A DNA stretch of 64,000 bases from Verrucomicrobiia bacterium (GTDB lineage: Bacteria; Verrucomicrobiota; Verrucomicrobiia; Verrucomicrobiales; Akkermansiaceae): assembly GCA_947462875.1 (NCBI GenBank), contig CANHQJ010000001.1, positions 186,001 through 250,000 on the forward strand, in the 5' to 3' direction. Position 1 is the first letter of the stretch; each line of letters begins with the position of its first letter. A model generated the notes under the pieces. The model was not told the DNA's origin. It saw only the letters and a list, made by a program, of their open reading frames with translations, and ran no database searches. Below, piece by piece: positions 18,401-26,180 of the stretch. A program made the position numbers and the translations under genes.

Positions 18401-18534
18401 TCATAGCGCAAACGCAGACCTGCCTCCCCCCCTGGTCCCGTGATTGTTTCCACGCTGCCCTCGGCCTGTCCTGAGGCGCATACTTGCCACGCGCTGGCGT
18501 CATCAAAGAGCGATTCGAACGGCATTTCGGTCAT
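15451..18534 (-). CDS. discoidin-domain (alpha/alpha)6 glycosidase of unassigned family
   Basis: 1027 residues. An N-terminal jelly-roll (about 1-160) precedes a discoidin/F5-8C-like domain (about 165-285, with WWSIDFG, LEISADGQTW and ARYVRLVFANA). A linker beta domain and an (alpha/alpha)6-barrel region (about 560-900) follow, with RSWVRDCVIMG, REDGFIPCVVD and SYWDDFWGIRGL. The Asp in WVRD and the acids in YWDDFW are candidate catalytic residues. The fold recalls clan GH-G/L-type glycosidases (GH15, GH63, trehalase-like), but I cannot place it in a family. No signal peptide is seen, so it is probably cytoplasmic, like the convergent GH94 protein whose 3' end it overlaps by 9 bases. Confidence 0.7.
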   Translation of the reverse strand: MTEMPFESLFDDASAWQVCASGQAEGSVETITGPGGEAGLRLRYDFHGGGGFVVMRRVFPLTLPTTFAWGYQLRGEGPPNHFECKVASPGGFNVWRYLRQDFALPGEWQAIVMHERDMLFAWGPNGGGAPSEIEAIEFVIAAGPGGKGHLDICAAYLLDETLRSPAAISASSESPAHPASAVFSDNAHEWRALPGDSQPWWSIDFGRAQRFGGLIIHWPADLPARAYRLEISADGQTWQSLYEAKHARGALSHLPTPAAEARYVRLVFANAACAAMRHIHWQPDAFSQTPNEFIHSVARDYPRGWHPRYWHREQSYWTPVGSPEGRRRALINEEGMVEVDEGAFSFEPFILTSAGLLTWADMQTQAGLAADGIPLPTVTWNHEHVSLEILPWVDGAVEALTLHVRYRLQVPVPQAVMSLAIAIRPFQVNPPWQAFRNLGGVSPIRDIRLEDSGSQIDGRIIRSHPLPTHSGAARFEEGGVLAYLAEGKIPPSSRVTDPSERASAVLIWEIPADVTEYEVTVSMPYFPQEQTPHFTTREAMIDQWKKTLGTVKWDFPSCAANAFDCWRTCAGHILINRDGPAIQPGPRRYTRSWVRDCVIMGAALAKVGLSDPLRVFIEWYASFQREDGFIPCVVDRDGVDWLVEHDSHGQFLWGIREVYRHQHDAGFLEAHLPHARKAAEYLLRIRQQRMTDDYRSDEQLSRYGLLPESASHEGYLAHPVHSYWDDFWGIRGLQACADICAWLGHETEATRWSEDAAAFETDVLQSLDRVIAEKNLNYVPGSVEWADFDPTATSNAIAMLDFADVLPAAPLANMLTSYLDGFHRKHRGEMPWNNYTAYEIRIIGAFVRLGNRDTAQELLEFFLSDRRPCEWNQWPEITWRDPRSPGHLGDVPHTWIAAEYIIALTSMVASERDASHSLVLASGLPWKWIATGAGFAVRHLPTPYGTLALKLSVRDNQVISVEVGGSLTIPAGGLLLRPPCPGGMSIQSVDLEQGDGALSPSRADTIEIHQLPLIAHLRLRSNAETSV

Positions 18535-18539
18535 GGTGT

Positions 18540-18568
18540 AGACTAGGAACGGCGCACGTTTCTGTCAA
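18540..18568 (-). promoter_or_regulatory. promoter of the discoidin glycosidase, leaderless type
   Basis: On the minus strand a perfect -35 TTGACA (18568-18563) and TAGTCT (18545-18540) are 17 bases apart. The ATG at 18534 follows after only 5 bases, so transcription should begin at or next to the start codon. Confidence 0.6.
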
Positions 18569-18632
18569 TTCGCATCTGGATCGTATTGCCTCGCAAATCA
18601 TCCGGAGTTGTCGAGTCCATCGCAAAATAGCA

Positions 18633-18662
18633 TTGCCAATCAGGTGGTGGCCTACTTATGCT
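18633..18662 (+). promoter_or_regulatory. promoter of the phosphohexomutase, leaderless type
   Basis: TTGCCA (18633-18638) and TATGCT (18657-18662) are 18 bases apart, and the ATG at 18671 follows after 8 bases. Together with the sequence at 18540-18568 it forms a divergent promoter pair in a 136-base gap. Confidence 0.6.
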
Positions 18663-18670
18663 GGGGGCAG

Positions 18671-20608
18671 ATGAATTCATTGTCCGCTGCACTGGAACAG
18701 GCCGTCGAATCGGGAAAATTGCTACCATCCGCTCAACAAAACATTCACGCGTTGTTGCAAGGAGTCGCGGATGATTTCGCGGAGCGCGTGGTGGCCGAAT
18801 TGGTCGCGGGTGATCAGTGGAACGAGCTGAATGATCGCTTTTTCAAAAAACTCGCCTTCGGCACAGGAGGCTTGCGCGGTCGCACGATCGGCCGGGTGGT
18901 GACTTCGCTGGAGCAAGGCGAGGGCGGACCGAATGACAGACCGCAGTTCCCCTGCGTCGGCACGGCGACTATGAATTTTTTCAACGTCAGCCGCGCGGTG
19001 CGTGGTCTGGTGGCGTATGCGCAGCAACACGTCGGCGGCGAGCGCAAGGCACGCCTGGTCTTCGCGCATGACACCCGCCATTTCTCGCGCGACTTCGCCG
19101 AGTTTTGCGCCAAGGTCTGCACCGACCTCGGTGCGGATGCGTATCTGTTCGAGAGCGCACGCAGCACGCCGCAGTTGTCCTTTGCCATCCGCGAACTGCG
19201 GGCGGATGCCGGCGTGGTTCTCACCGCCAGTCACAATCCCTCGCACGACAATGGCTTCAAGGCCTACTTCAACGATGGCGGCCAGATCGTGGATCCGCAT
19301 GCCACGGCGATCATCGGCTTGGTCAATGCGTTGGAGACGGAAACCTATCAAAAAGTTGCGGAACAGCAGCGGGGGAGTCTGACGATTCTCGATGCCGCGA
19401 TGGATCGCCGCTACATGGATCGCCTGCGCTCGCTGCTGATGCGGCCGGAGTTGCTCATGGGCGCTACCGCCAAAGTCATCTTCACCAATCTGCACGGCAC
19501 GGGAGGAAAAATCGTCGTGCCGATGATGCGGGAACTCGGTTTCGATGTCGCCACGGTGGCGGCGCAGGATGTGGAAGATGGTCGTTTTCCCACCGTCGAT
19601 TCTCCGAATCCCGAAAACGCCCCGGCTCTCAAAATGGCCATCGATCTCGCGGAAAAAGAAGGTGCGGAAATCGTCATCGGCACCGACCCCGACAGCGACC
19701 GCATGGGCATCGCCGCGCGTGATGCCTCGGGATCCATGGTATTGCTCACGGGCAATCAGATTGGTTCCCTGATGGCGTGGTATCGCGTGAAGGCCGCGTT
19801 TGATTTAGGCTGGATCACCGATGCCACCCGCAGCCGCGCCGTATTGATCAAGACCTTTGTCACCACCGAACTGCAACGCGCGATCGCCGATCATTTTGGC
19901 ATCCGGGTGGTGGATACGCTCACGGGTTTCAAGTACATCGCCGAAAAACTGCGCAAGTATGAAAACACCATCCCCGCGGCAAAAATCGCCGAGCTCAGTG
20001 CGGATGGCTATCGTTCGCTCAGCGAGGATCAATCGCGCCGCCTGCGTCTCGAGTTCTCTCGCTTCTTTGTCTTCGGCGGAGAGGAAAGCTACGGCTACCT
20101 GGGTTGCGATTTCGTTCGCGACAAGGATGCGAACGGCGCCGCCGTGATGTTTGCCGAGGTGGCTGCGTATGCGAAAAGCGTGGGGCTGACATTGCCTGCT
20201 CTGCTGGATCAAATTTACACCGAGTTCGGCTATTTCCTGGAAATCGGCAAATCACTGGTGATGGAAGGGGCTGATGGTGCCGCCAAAATCGCCGCATTGG
20301 CAGCCTCCTATGCCGCCCATCCACCGAGCGAATGCGACGGCTCCGCCGTGGTGCGCGTGCGCGATTTCGCATCGCAGGATTTGTTCGATGAAGAAGGGGA
20401 CGAGTTGCCCAAGGAAAAAATGCTCTTCGTCGATCTCGCCGATGGCCGCCGTTTTGCGGTGCGTCCCTCCGGTACGGAACCGAAGATCAAGTTCTACCTC
20501 TTCGGCTGCGCAGGCAGTGACGTGCTCCTGGCCACCGCCAAAGAGCAAGTCAAGTCCTCCCTTGCCTCCCTCTGGAGCTGGATCGAAAAAGATGCGGCGC
20601 AACGCTGA
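18671..20608 (+). CDS. alpha-D-phosphohexomutase (phosphoglucomutase/phosphomannomutase family)
   Basis: 645 residues with all four family motifs: the phosphoserine loop TASHNP (Ser187), the metal loop GTDPDSDRMG, the sugar-binding GGEESYG and the phosphate-binding RPSGTEPKIKFY. It interconverts hexose 1- and 6-phosphates, so it can move the sugar 1-phosphate made by the GH94 enzyme into glycolysis. The length exceeds the usual 450-550 residues and is nearer the PGM2-type 580-620 group. The frame is open 21 codons further upstream, but the ATG at 18671 is chosen because the promoter ends just before it. Confidence 0.93.
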   Translation: MNSLSAALEQAVESGKLLPSAQQNIHALLQGVADDFAERVVAELVAGDQWNELNDRFFKKLAFGTGGLRGRTIGRVVTSLEQGEGGPNDRPQFPCVGTATMNFFNVSRAVRGLVAYAQQHVGGERKARLVFAHDTRHFSRDFAEFCAKVCTDLGADAYLFESARSTPQLSFAIRELRADAGVVLTASHNPSHDNGFKAYFNDGGQIVDPHATAIIGLVNALETETYQKVAEQQRGSLTILDAAMDRRYMDRLRSLLMRPELLMGATAKVIFTNLHGTGGKIVVPMMRELGFDVATVAAQDVEDGRFPTVDSPNPENAPALKMAIDLAEKEGAEIVIGTDPDSDRMGIAARDASGSMVLLTGNQIGSLMAWYRVKAAFDLGWITDATRSRAVLIKTFVTTELQRAIADHFGIRVVDTLTGFKYIAEKLRKYENTIPAAKIAELSADGYRSLSEDQSRRLRLEFSRFFVFGGEESYGYLGCDFVRDKDANGAAVMFAEVAAYAKSVGLTLPALLDQIYTEFGYFLEIGKSLVMEGADGAAKIAALAASYAAHPPSECDGSAVVRVRDFASQDLFDEEGDELPKEKMLFVDLADGRRFAVRPSGTEPKIKFYLFGCAGSDVLLATAKEQVKSSLASLWSWIEKDAAQR

Positions 20609-20637
20609 GGGCGAGAGATGTGTGAGCGATCGAATGT

Positions 20638-21009
20638 ATGGAAAAGGAAAAAAGACTCGCGCAACATTTGCTGCGACTGCGCAGAGAAGGATATCCTTCC
20701 CCATTCGTATCGATCGTCGGTTTCAAAATCGTGCATCTGATCCGCTATGCTGGACTCGGTTTGCTCACGTATCTTCTGGTTACCGGCTGGGCTGACGTCG
20801 AAACGAGAGGTTATCTGCTGCTCATCCTCGGTTTCGTGCTGGGTGCCATCATCAAAGAAATGGCCTTCTATCAAAAAATTGGAAGCAACTGGTGGTTCTC
20901 GGAAAAAATCACGAACTGGAAAGTCGTCGCACAACTGGCAGGCGAAGAAGATGTCACCTCTGCGCAAAGAGCGTCGGGGGATGCTGTATCTGAGCCGCCC
21001 GAGCATTAG
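20638..21009 (+). CDS. small membrane protein of unknown function
   Basis: 123 residues with a basic N-terminus (MEKEKRLAQHLLRLRREG) and two hydrophobic segments (about 28-50 and 55-75), followed by a soluble acidic tail. I recognise no family. It begins 29 bases after the phosphohexomutase stop and may be transcribed with it, although a functional link is not apparent. Confidence 0.55.
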   Translation: MEKEKRLAQHLLRLRREGYPSPFVSIVGFKIVHLIRYAGLGLLTYLLVTGWADVETRGYLLLILGFVLGAIIKEMAFYQKIGSNWWFSEKITNWKVVAQLAGEEDVTSAQRASGDAVSEPPEH

Positions 21010-21155
21010 GCATTGACGAATCACCTATGGTAAAATCTACGAAAAACATTCCCTAGTGATCGTGGCACTTTCATGATCGTTCTCACATATTTTCCGACCG
21101 TGATGCATCTCGAAAAATGCCTTGATTGCCGGAGCTCAACGGGGCACAAAGGGGC

Positions 21156-21797
21156 ATGGCTTTCGGGGAATCTTGGCATATCAAATCGCGTTCGCATCTC
21201 TGTGCGGTGACAGGCAGACCATTTGCCGATGGGGAACCCATCATTGCGGCCATTTTTCCGGATCCCGAGTCTTCGGGGTGGCTGCGCAGGGATTATTCGC
21301 TGGAGGGTTGGGAGCAGCGCGATGAGGCGGAAGCGGAGAAATTTTCCCAGTGGAAAACCGTCTATAATGCGCCGGTTTCCCACGAGCGGTTGGAAGTGAC
21401 GAAGGAGAGCCCGATTGATTTGTTGCGCCGCATGGTCGATGAGGATGAGGAGCACACGGAAAAGGTGCGTTTCATTCTCGCGGTCATGCTGGAGCGCCAG
21501 AAGGTGCTGGTGGAAAAAGACACGCAAGCCGTGCCCTCGGGCATTTTGCGGGTGTATGAGCACCGCAAGGAGGGGGATGTCTTTCTCATCCGCGATCCGA
21601 ACGTGGCGCTCGATCAGGTGGAGGCCATGCAGCAGGAGGTGCTTGATTTGTTAGAAAATCATGGCCGCAAACCGGTTGAAGAACCCACCGCAGAGAACGC
21701 CGGTGAGCTTTTCGCGGAAGAGGAGGCCAGTGAGGAAAGCGAGCCTCAGGCGGAAGGCCCCTTGGGCTCGGACGGCGCGGAAAAATCCGGCACCTGA
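21156..21797 (+). CDS. conserved hypothetical protein with acidic C-terminal tail
   Basis: 213 residues. The N-terminal part has SHLCAVTGRPFADGEPIIA and the middle has LLRRMVDEDEEHTEKVRFILAVMLERQK, a probable helix, then RDPNVALDQVEAMQQEV. The last 45 residues are rich in Glu, Ser and Pro and look disordered. I do not recognise a domain of known function. The frame can be extended to a TTG at 21126; the ATG at 21156 is preferred. Its 3' end overlaps the convergent BatD-BatE gene by 52 bases, and the acidic tail is encoded exactly there. Confidence 0.65.
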   Translation: MAFGESWHIKSRSHLCAVTGRPFADGEPIIAAIFPDPESSGWLRRDYSLEGWEQRDEAEAEKFSQWKTVYNAPVSHERLEVTKESPIDLLRRMVDEDEEHTEKVRFILAVMLERQKVLVEKDTQAVPSGILRVYEHRKEGDVFLIRDPNVALDQVEAMQQEVLDLLENHGRKPVEEPTAENAGELFAEEEASEESEPQAEGPLGSDGAEKSGT

Positions 21798-24184
21798 GGC
21801 GGAGAATCGGGGATCAGGTTCTCGATGCGATCATCCGGCACCCAGCCGCGTGTTTGGCTGGCGAAGGCGATGTAGACCCAGCGGTCGCTGCGGCGGATGA
21901 CGCGGCAGAGCGAGCCGGCGGGGACCTCGATGACCTGGCCGGACGTGCGTGAGGCATCGGCATAAACGATCGTTTTATCGGCGATGACCACGGCTTGCTC
22001 GGCATAGGGCGCGAAGATGGAGTCATCAGGATAATAATGCTGCGCCAGGGCGCTGCCCAGGGCGAGCAGCGGGCAGAGTGTGAGGCAGGCCAGCGCGGCG
22101 AGGCGCAGGCGACTGCCGCGATGGGTGGCGGGGAAAATGAGGATGCCGATCACGATCATCCAGATGCAGCCGAGAAGCAGATTTTTGAACCAAGCCTCGG
22201 GGACGCGGGTCAGGGAGTATTGGTAATTCGGCCGTTTGATGGTGAGCGCGCCGAATTTTCGTTCGAGGAAACGCAGGTTTTGGCGTGCTTCCTCCATGGT
22301 GGGATCGGCGAGCAGCGCGCGGCGGTAGTAGAGCGCGGCGTAGCCCTGGGAACCGGCGCGGTAGCAGGCATTGCCGATGTTATAGAGCGTGGCGGCGGAA
22401 AGTTCTTCATAGGGACCAGCGGCCAACCACGAGGCGATGGCGTCCTTGTATTTTCCTTTTTGGTAGGATGCCGCGGGATCCGTGGATGGCTTTTCCGCTT
22501 CCTCGGCGTGAATCGGTGAGGAGAAGCAGGCCATACCAATCAGCAGGGCGAAGGCGAGTTTGCGCAATATGCGGAGGATTTCCTGGCGGCGTGAGGAGGG
22601 CATGGGAGTGGCGGAGGATTCGGGGAGAAAGCAGCTTTGATCGCGTTCCTGGAGAATTTCCTGCACGCGCTGATCGGCGGATTGTTGCGGCAGCCATTGC
22701 TCGATGAAACGACCGGCATGGCGGAGAAAGGCGGCGCGGTCTTCCGGGGCTTTTTCGAGCGATTTCCATGCCTGACGGCGCAGTTTTTGCTCGGGCGTCG
22801 CCTGAAAGTGTGGCCAGAAATGGCGGTGGAAAATGGCGAATGCCAAGGTCAGCACCAACACGATCGGCACGAGGTGCCAGAGGTAGGGCAGCGCCAGCGA
22901 GGAATCGGAGCGCAGGGTCGGCTGACCCTGGATCATGCCGAGAATGTCGGTCATGCGCTCCACGGGGATTTCCGCCGCTTGCGGAATCGCTGCGATGCTG
23001 CCATTCGGTGAGACCGGACTGGTCGAGGGCAGGACCTTGAGCGGAATGGGCGAGGTGCTGAGAATCTTGTAGGCGGCGGCTTCAGGATCGAAATACACCA
23101 AACGGAAGGGGGGCACCATCGTCTGGCGGGCGGTGGGGCGCATGAACTGCTTGAACACCACCGATCCTTGATGCAGACGGCGCTCCTCACCCATTTCGCT
23201 GCGGGTCGCCTCGTAGAGCTTCCAGCCCTCGGGGTCGGCGAGCACCGGCGCGCTCATCGAGTCCAAATTGCCGCGACCGCTCACCGTCAGCTCCACATTG
23301 AGCGGGTCACCTTCGCGCACTTCCGTTTCCTCGACCTTGGCTTCCATGGCGAACGTACCCACGGCATTGACAAAGCCCTCGGGCGCCTTATCCGGCAGGG
23401 GGCGGGCGTTGAGTTCCAGCGCTCCGGTTTGCAAATTGAGCGGCACGGCATTTTGTTCGAAGCCGAATTGCCCCATGATATTTTGCACCGAGATCAGGCG
23501 GATTTTTGCGGGACCGATCGAGACTTTGCCCGCCTGGCTGGCGGCCATGGTGCTCGGGTAGGAAGCGCATTGGTAATTCGCCCCCAGAAGGATCGCATTG
23601 CCGAGTTGTGGGCGTGGCTCGAAACGCCAGGCGGTGACGCCGCTGCGATCGAAATCCGGGATGCCCCACTCATCGATGCGGATGTTGGCGGGGAAATACA
23701 CCTTCAGCTCCACCGGGATGATTTCCCCGACAAAGGGATCCGTCTTGGCGGTGCGGAAAAAGGCGGCATAACGGATGGTTTCGGTGCCGATGCGTAGCTC
23801 GGAAAATGTCATTTGCGTGGCATCAAACACCTCAAACTCGATGGGCTTGCTCTCGAAGGTCTGCGCGCCGACGCGCAGGCTGATGGCGGGAATCGTGTGC
23901 TTGCCTACCTCGAACGAGGAAAGCTGGAATTGATAGACGTAGCCGAGCTTGCGACCCGGGAGAATCGTCGCGTTTGGTCCGCCGAACCCGCGCGATTGCA
24001 GGGAAACGCCAGGGATGCTCGGCATGCGCAGCGTTTCGGGGGGCTCGATTTCCGCGAGCAGGACCTCGACGACGGCTTGTTCGCCACGGGCAAGAAACTG
24101 GCTGGACATCGTCACCTGGATCGATGCGGCGCGCGCGAAGAGAGGGCAGAGCAATAGGAATGCGAAACGGAGAAATGAGTTCAT
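21746..24184 (-). CDS. BatD-BatE fusion protein
   Basis: 812 residues. A signal peptide (1-19) and beta-rich BatD domains (about 20-430) precede a transmembrane helix near 435-460. A second, internal signal-peptide-like stretch (about 530-560, KLAFALLIGMACFSSPIHAEE) marks the joint. After it come TPR-like helices (ASYQKGKYKDAIASWL; TLYNIGNACYRAG; YYRRALLADP), two hydrophobic segments and a bacterial SH3-like domain (ASRTSGQVIEVPAGSLCRV). BatD and BatE are normally separate products of the Bacteroides aerotolerance operon. An in-frame ATG at 22613 just before the internal signal could mark the former batE start. It is the last gene of the operon, 15 bases after the BatB-BatC gene. Confidence 0.85.
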   Translation of the reverse strand: MNSFLRFAFLLLCPLFARAASIQVTMSSQFLARGEQAVVEVLLAEIEPPETLRMPSIPGVSLQSRGFGGPNATILPGRKLGYVYQFQLSSFEVGKHTIPAISLRVGAQTFESKPIEFEVFDATQMTFSELRIGTETIRYAAFFRTAKTDPFVGEIIPVELKVYFPANIRIDEWGIPDFDRSGVTAWRFEPRPQLGNAILLGANYQCASYPSTMAASQAGKVSIGPAKIRLISVQNIMGQFGFEQNAVPLNLQTGALELNARPLPDKAPEGFVNAVGTFAMEAKVEETEVREGDPLNVELTVSGRGNLDSMSAPVLADPEGWKLYEATRSEMGEERRLHQGSVVFKQFMRPTARQTMVPPFRLVYFDPEAAAYKILSTSPIPLKVLPSTSPVSPNGSIAAIPQAAEIPVERMTDILGMIQGQPTLRSDSSLALPYLWHLVPIVLVLTLAFAIFHRHFWPHFQATPEQKLRRQAWKSLEKAPEDRAAFLRHAGRFIEQWLPQQSADQRVQEILQERDQSCFLPESSATPMPSSRRQEILRILRKLAFALLIGMACFSSPIHAEEAEKPSTDPAASYQKGKYKDAIASWLAAGPYEELSAATLYNIGNACYRAGSQGYAALYYRRALLADPTMEEARQNLRFLERKFGALTIKRPNYQYSLTRVPEAWFKNLLLGCIWMIVIGILIFPATHRGSRLRLAALACLTLCPLLALGSALAQHYYPDDSIFAPYAEQAVVIADKTIVYADASRTSGQVIEVPAGSLCRVIRRSDRWVYIAFASQTRGWVPDDRIENLIPDSPPQVPDFSAPSEPKGPSA

Positions 24185-24199
24185 AACAAACGAGAGAAA

Positions 24200-26173
24200 T
24201 TACCAGTCTTTGGCAGGGCGGCGATATTCGTGACGACCGGGAGCGACGATGCCGCGTTGCAGGTCGGCGTTTTCATTGAGCTTGCGCAGGGCTTGTTGTT
24301 CCTTGGTTTCGCCGGGCTTCTGATCCTTGCCATGCGTGTTGTTCGGGTCCGGTTTTTCGCCTTCCGGAGTTTTTCCGTTCGGGTCTTTCTTGCCATCGCC
24401 GTCCTTGTCACCTTCGTTTTTGCCTTTGCCGTCCTTGGGATCTTTTTCGCCGCCCTCACCTTCGCCTTCCTGCTCACCCTCGCCCTGGCCTTCTCCGGGC
24501 TCCTGACCTTCCTGCTCTCCCTGGCCCTGCATTTGCGCCTGCATTTCCTGCTGCTGCTCCTCCATTTTCTGGCGCAGTTTTTCCAGATACTTGCGGGCGA
24601 CGACGCCGTTCTGTTTGGCATCCTGATTGTCCGGGCGCAGTTGCACGGCGGACTGCGAGTGGCGCACGGCATCGGCCCAGTTCAGTAGGATCGTCTGCAT
24701 CTTGCGATAGCCGGCGGATGGCTCCTTGGGATCGGTATTGTCATCTTCCATCCATTCCTTGATACGCGTTTGCAAGAGCTCATCGAATTGTTTCAAGCCT
24801 TCCTCCTCACCGGGGTAGGTTTGATTTTCGGAAAGCTCCATCCAGCCGAGCTGGAACAGGGTGTTGCCCATGCCCTGGTGCGCGGAGCTGCGGATCGCGG
24901 AGTCTTCCGCCGTCATGGCCTGCGAATAGGATTTACGCGCCTCGGCGAATTCCTTGAGCCGGTAGTCGGCCGTAGCTTTGCCCAATTGCAACGTGGCATG
25001 GTCATCGCTCAGAGGGTCTTTTTTCCGGGCGAGCTTTTCAAAGAGGTCCTGCGCTTTTTTGTAATCCTTCGCTTCGAGAGCGACGCGGGCATCAGCGATG
25101 GAGGGCTCTTCCGCCGCTCGCGATGGCTGTGCCAGAAACACAAAACACACGGCCGCCGCCGAAGCGCTGCCGAAGCGCGTTAGCGGACGCCAACGGGTGG
25201 CAAGTAACATCGCACTCATAAGGAAAAGGATCGCTGGCAATATACACCACTGGAACAGCTCCGTCGCCAATAATTTTTCCCGACCTTTGAGCTCGAAGGA
25301 CTCAAGATCCGCGACAGCGGCGGCGACCATCTGCGGGATGTCCGAGGCCGACTGCGCCAGCGCGAAACGCCCGCCGCTCTGTTCGGCGAACTCGCGCAGC
25401 GTGCGCTCTTGCAGGCGGGTGATCACCACCTCGTCATTCACATCGCGGAAGCGGCCATCCGGGTAGTTTTTGTCCGGAATGAAACTGCCATCCTCCGTGC
25501 CGATGCCGACCGCGAAAACATAGGTGCCGGATTGTTTGATATCGCTGAGCGTGCCTAACAGATTCGGCGAGTGCTCCTCGCCATCCGAGAGGATCAGCAA
25601 GCCATTGTTCGACTGCGCTGTTTCTTTCAGGGTTTTCACCGCCAACTGCACGGCGGAAGCGAGGTCCGAGCCGCCGGTGGGGATGGAATCGAAATCGAGC
25701 TGCTCCACCGTTTCGCGCACCGCGCCGTGGTCGGTGGTGAGCGGTGCGAAAAGATAAGGCACGCTGGAAAAGCCCACCACGCCGATGCGGTCGTTCGGCA
25801 GTGTTTCTAACAATTCGTAAATGAGCGCCTTCGCCTGATCGAGTCGTGAGGGTTTCAGGTCACCCGCCTGCATCGAGCGCGAGAGGTCGAGCAGGATGAT
25901 CAGATTGCGGCCTCGTGTGCTTTCCGTCTGCGTGGTGAGCTCGAATTGCAGCCGTGCGATGCCGAAAATCAGACAGGCGATGGCGGTGAGGAGGCTGGAA
26001 AATGCCAGCAGGCGCGGCAGCGCGGAGGCGCGATTGATCAGGCGGCTGCGCAAGCGATCCGCGACAAACTCCTGCCATTGCTTGCGCTTGTGGCGCGCTG
26101 CCACGGCCGCGATGAATGCGAGCGCGGGCACCAGCAACAAGAGCAACAGGAGATAGGGATGGGCGAAAGACAT
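24200..26173 (-). CDS. BatB-BatC fusion protein (VWA plus TPR)
   Basis: 657 residues. Two N-terminal membrane helices (about 5-25 and 55-75) are followed by a von Willebrand A domain with a complete MIDAS (DLSRS with Asp96, TGGSD, SDGEEH). A third helix lies near 305-325. A signal-like stretch (about 328-350, AAAVCFVFLAQPSRAAEE) precedes TPR-like helices (about 350-540), and the tail (about 560-657) is low complexity in Gly, Glu, Gln, Lys and Asp, as in BatC. Its coding DNA at about 24300-24580 is correspondingly repetitive. BatB and BatC are usually separate. BatA is 7 bases upstream. Confidence 0.87.
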   Translation of the reverse strand: MSFAHPYLLLLLLLVPALAFIAAVAARHKRKQWQEFVADRLRSRLINRASALPRLLAFSSLLTAIACLIFGIARLQFELTTQTESTRGRNLIILLDLSRSMQAGDLKPSRLDQAKALIYELLETLPNDRIGVVGFSSVPYLFAPLTTDHGAVRETVEQLDFDSIPTGGSDLASAVQLAVKTLKETAQSNNGLLILSDGEEHSPNLLGTLSDIKQSGTYVFAVGIGTEDGSFIPDKNYPDGRFRDVNDEVVITRLQERTLREFAEQSGGRFALAQSASDIPQMVAAAVADLESFELKGREKLLATELFQWCILPAILFLMSAMLLATRWRPLTRFGSASAAAVCFVFLAQPSRAAEEPSIADARVALEAKDYKKAQDLFEKLARKKDPLSDDHATLQLGKATADYRLKEFAEARKSYSQAMTAEDSAIRSSAHQGMGNTLFQLGWMELSENQTYPGEEEGLKQFDELLQTRIKEWMEDDNTDPKEPSAGYRKMQTILLNWADAVRHSQSAVQLRPDNQDAKQNGVVARKYLEKLRQKMEEQQQEMQAQMQGQGEQEGQEPGEGQGEGEQEGEGEGGEKDPKDGKGKNEGDKDGDGKKDPNGKTPEGEKPDPNNTHGKDQKPGETKEQQALRKLNENADLQRGIVAPGRHEYRRPAKDW

Positions 26174-26180
26174 GGCAAAG

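Noticed and set aside
24300-24580. Repetitive DNA that could suggest a tandem repeat array
   Set aside because: The repeats are in-frame codons for the Gly/Glu/Gln-rich tail of the BatB-BatC protein.
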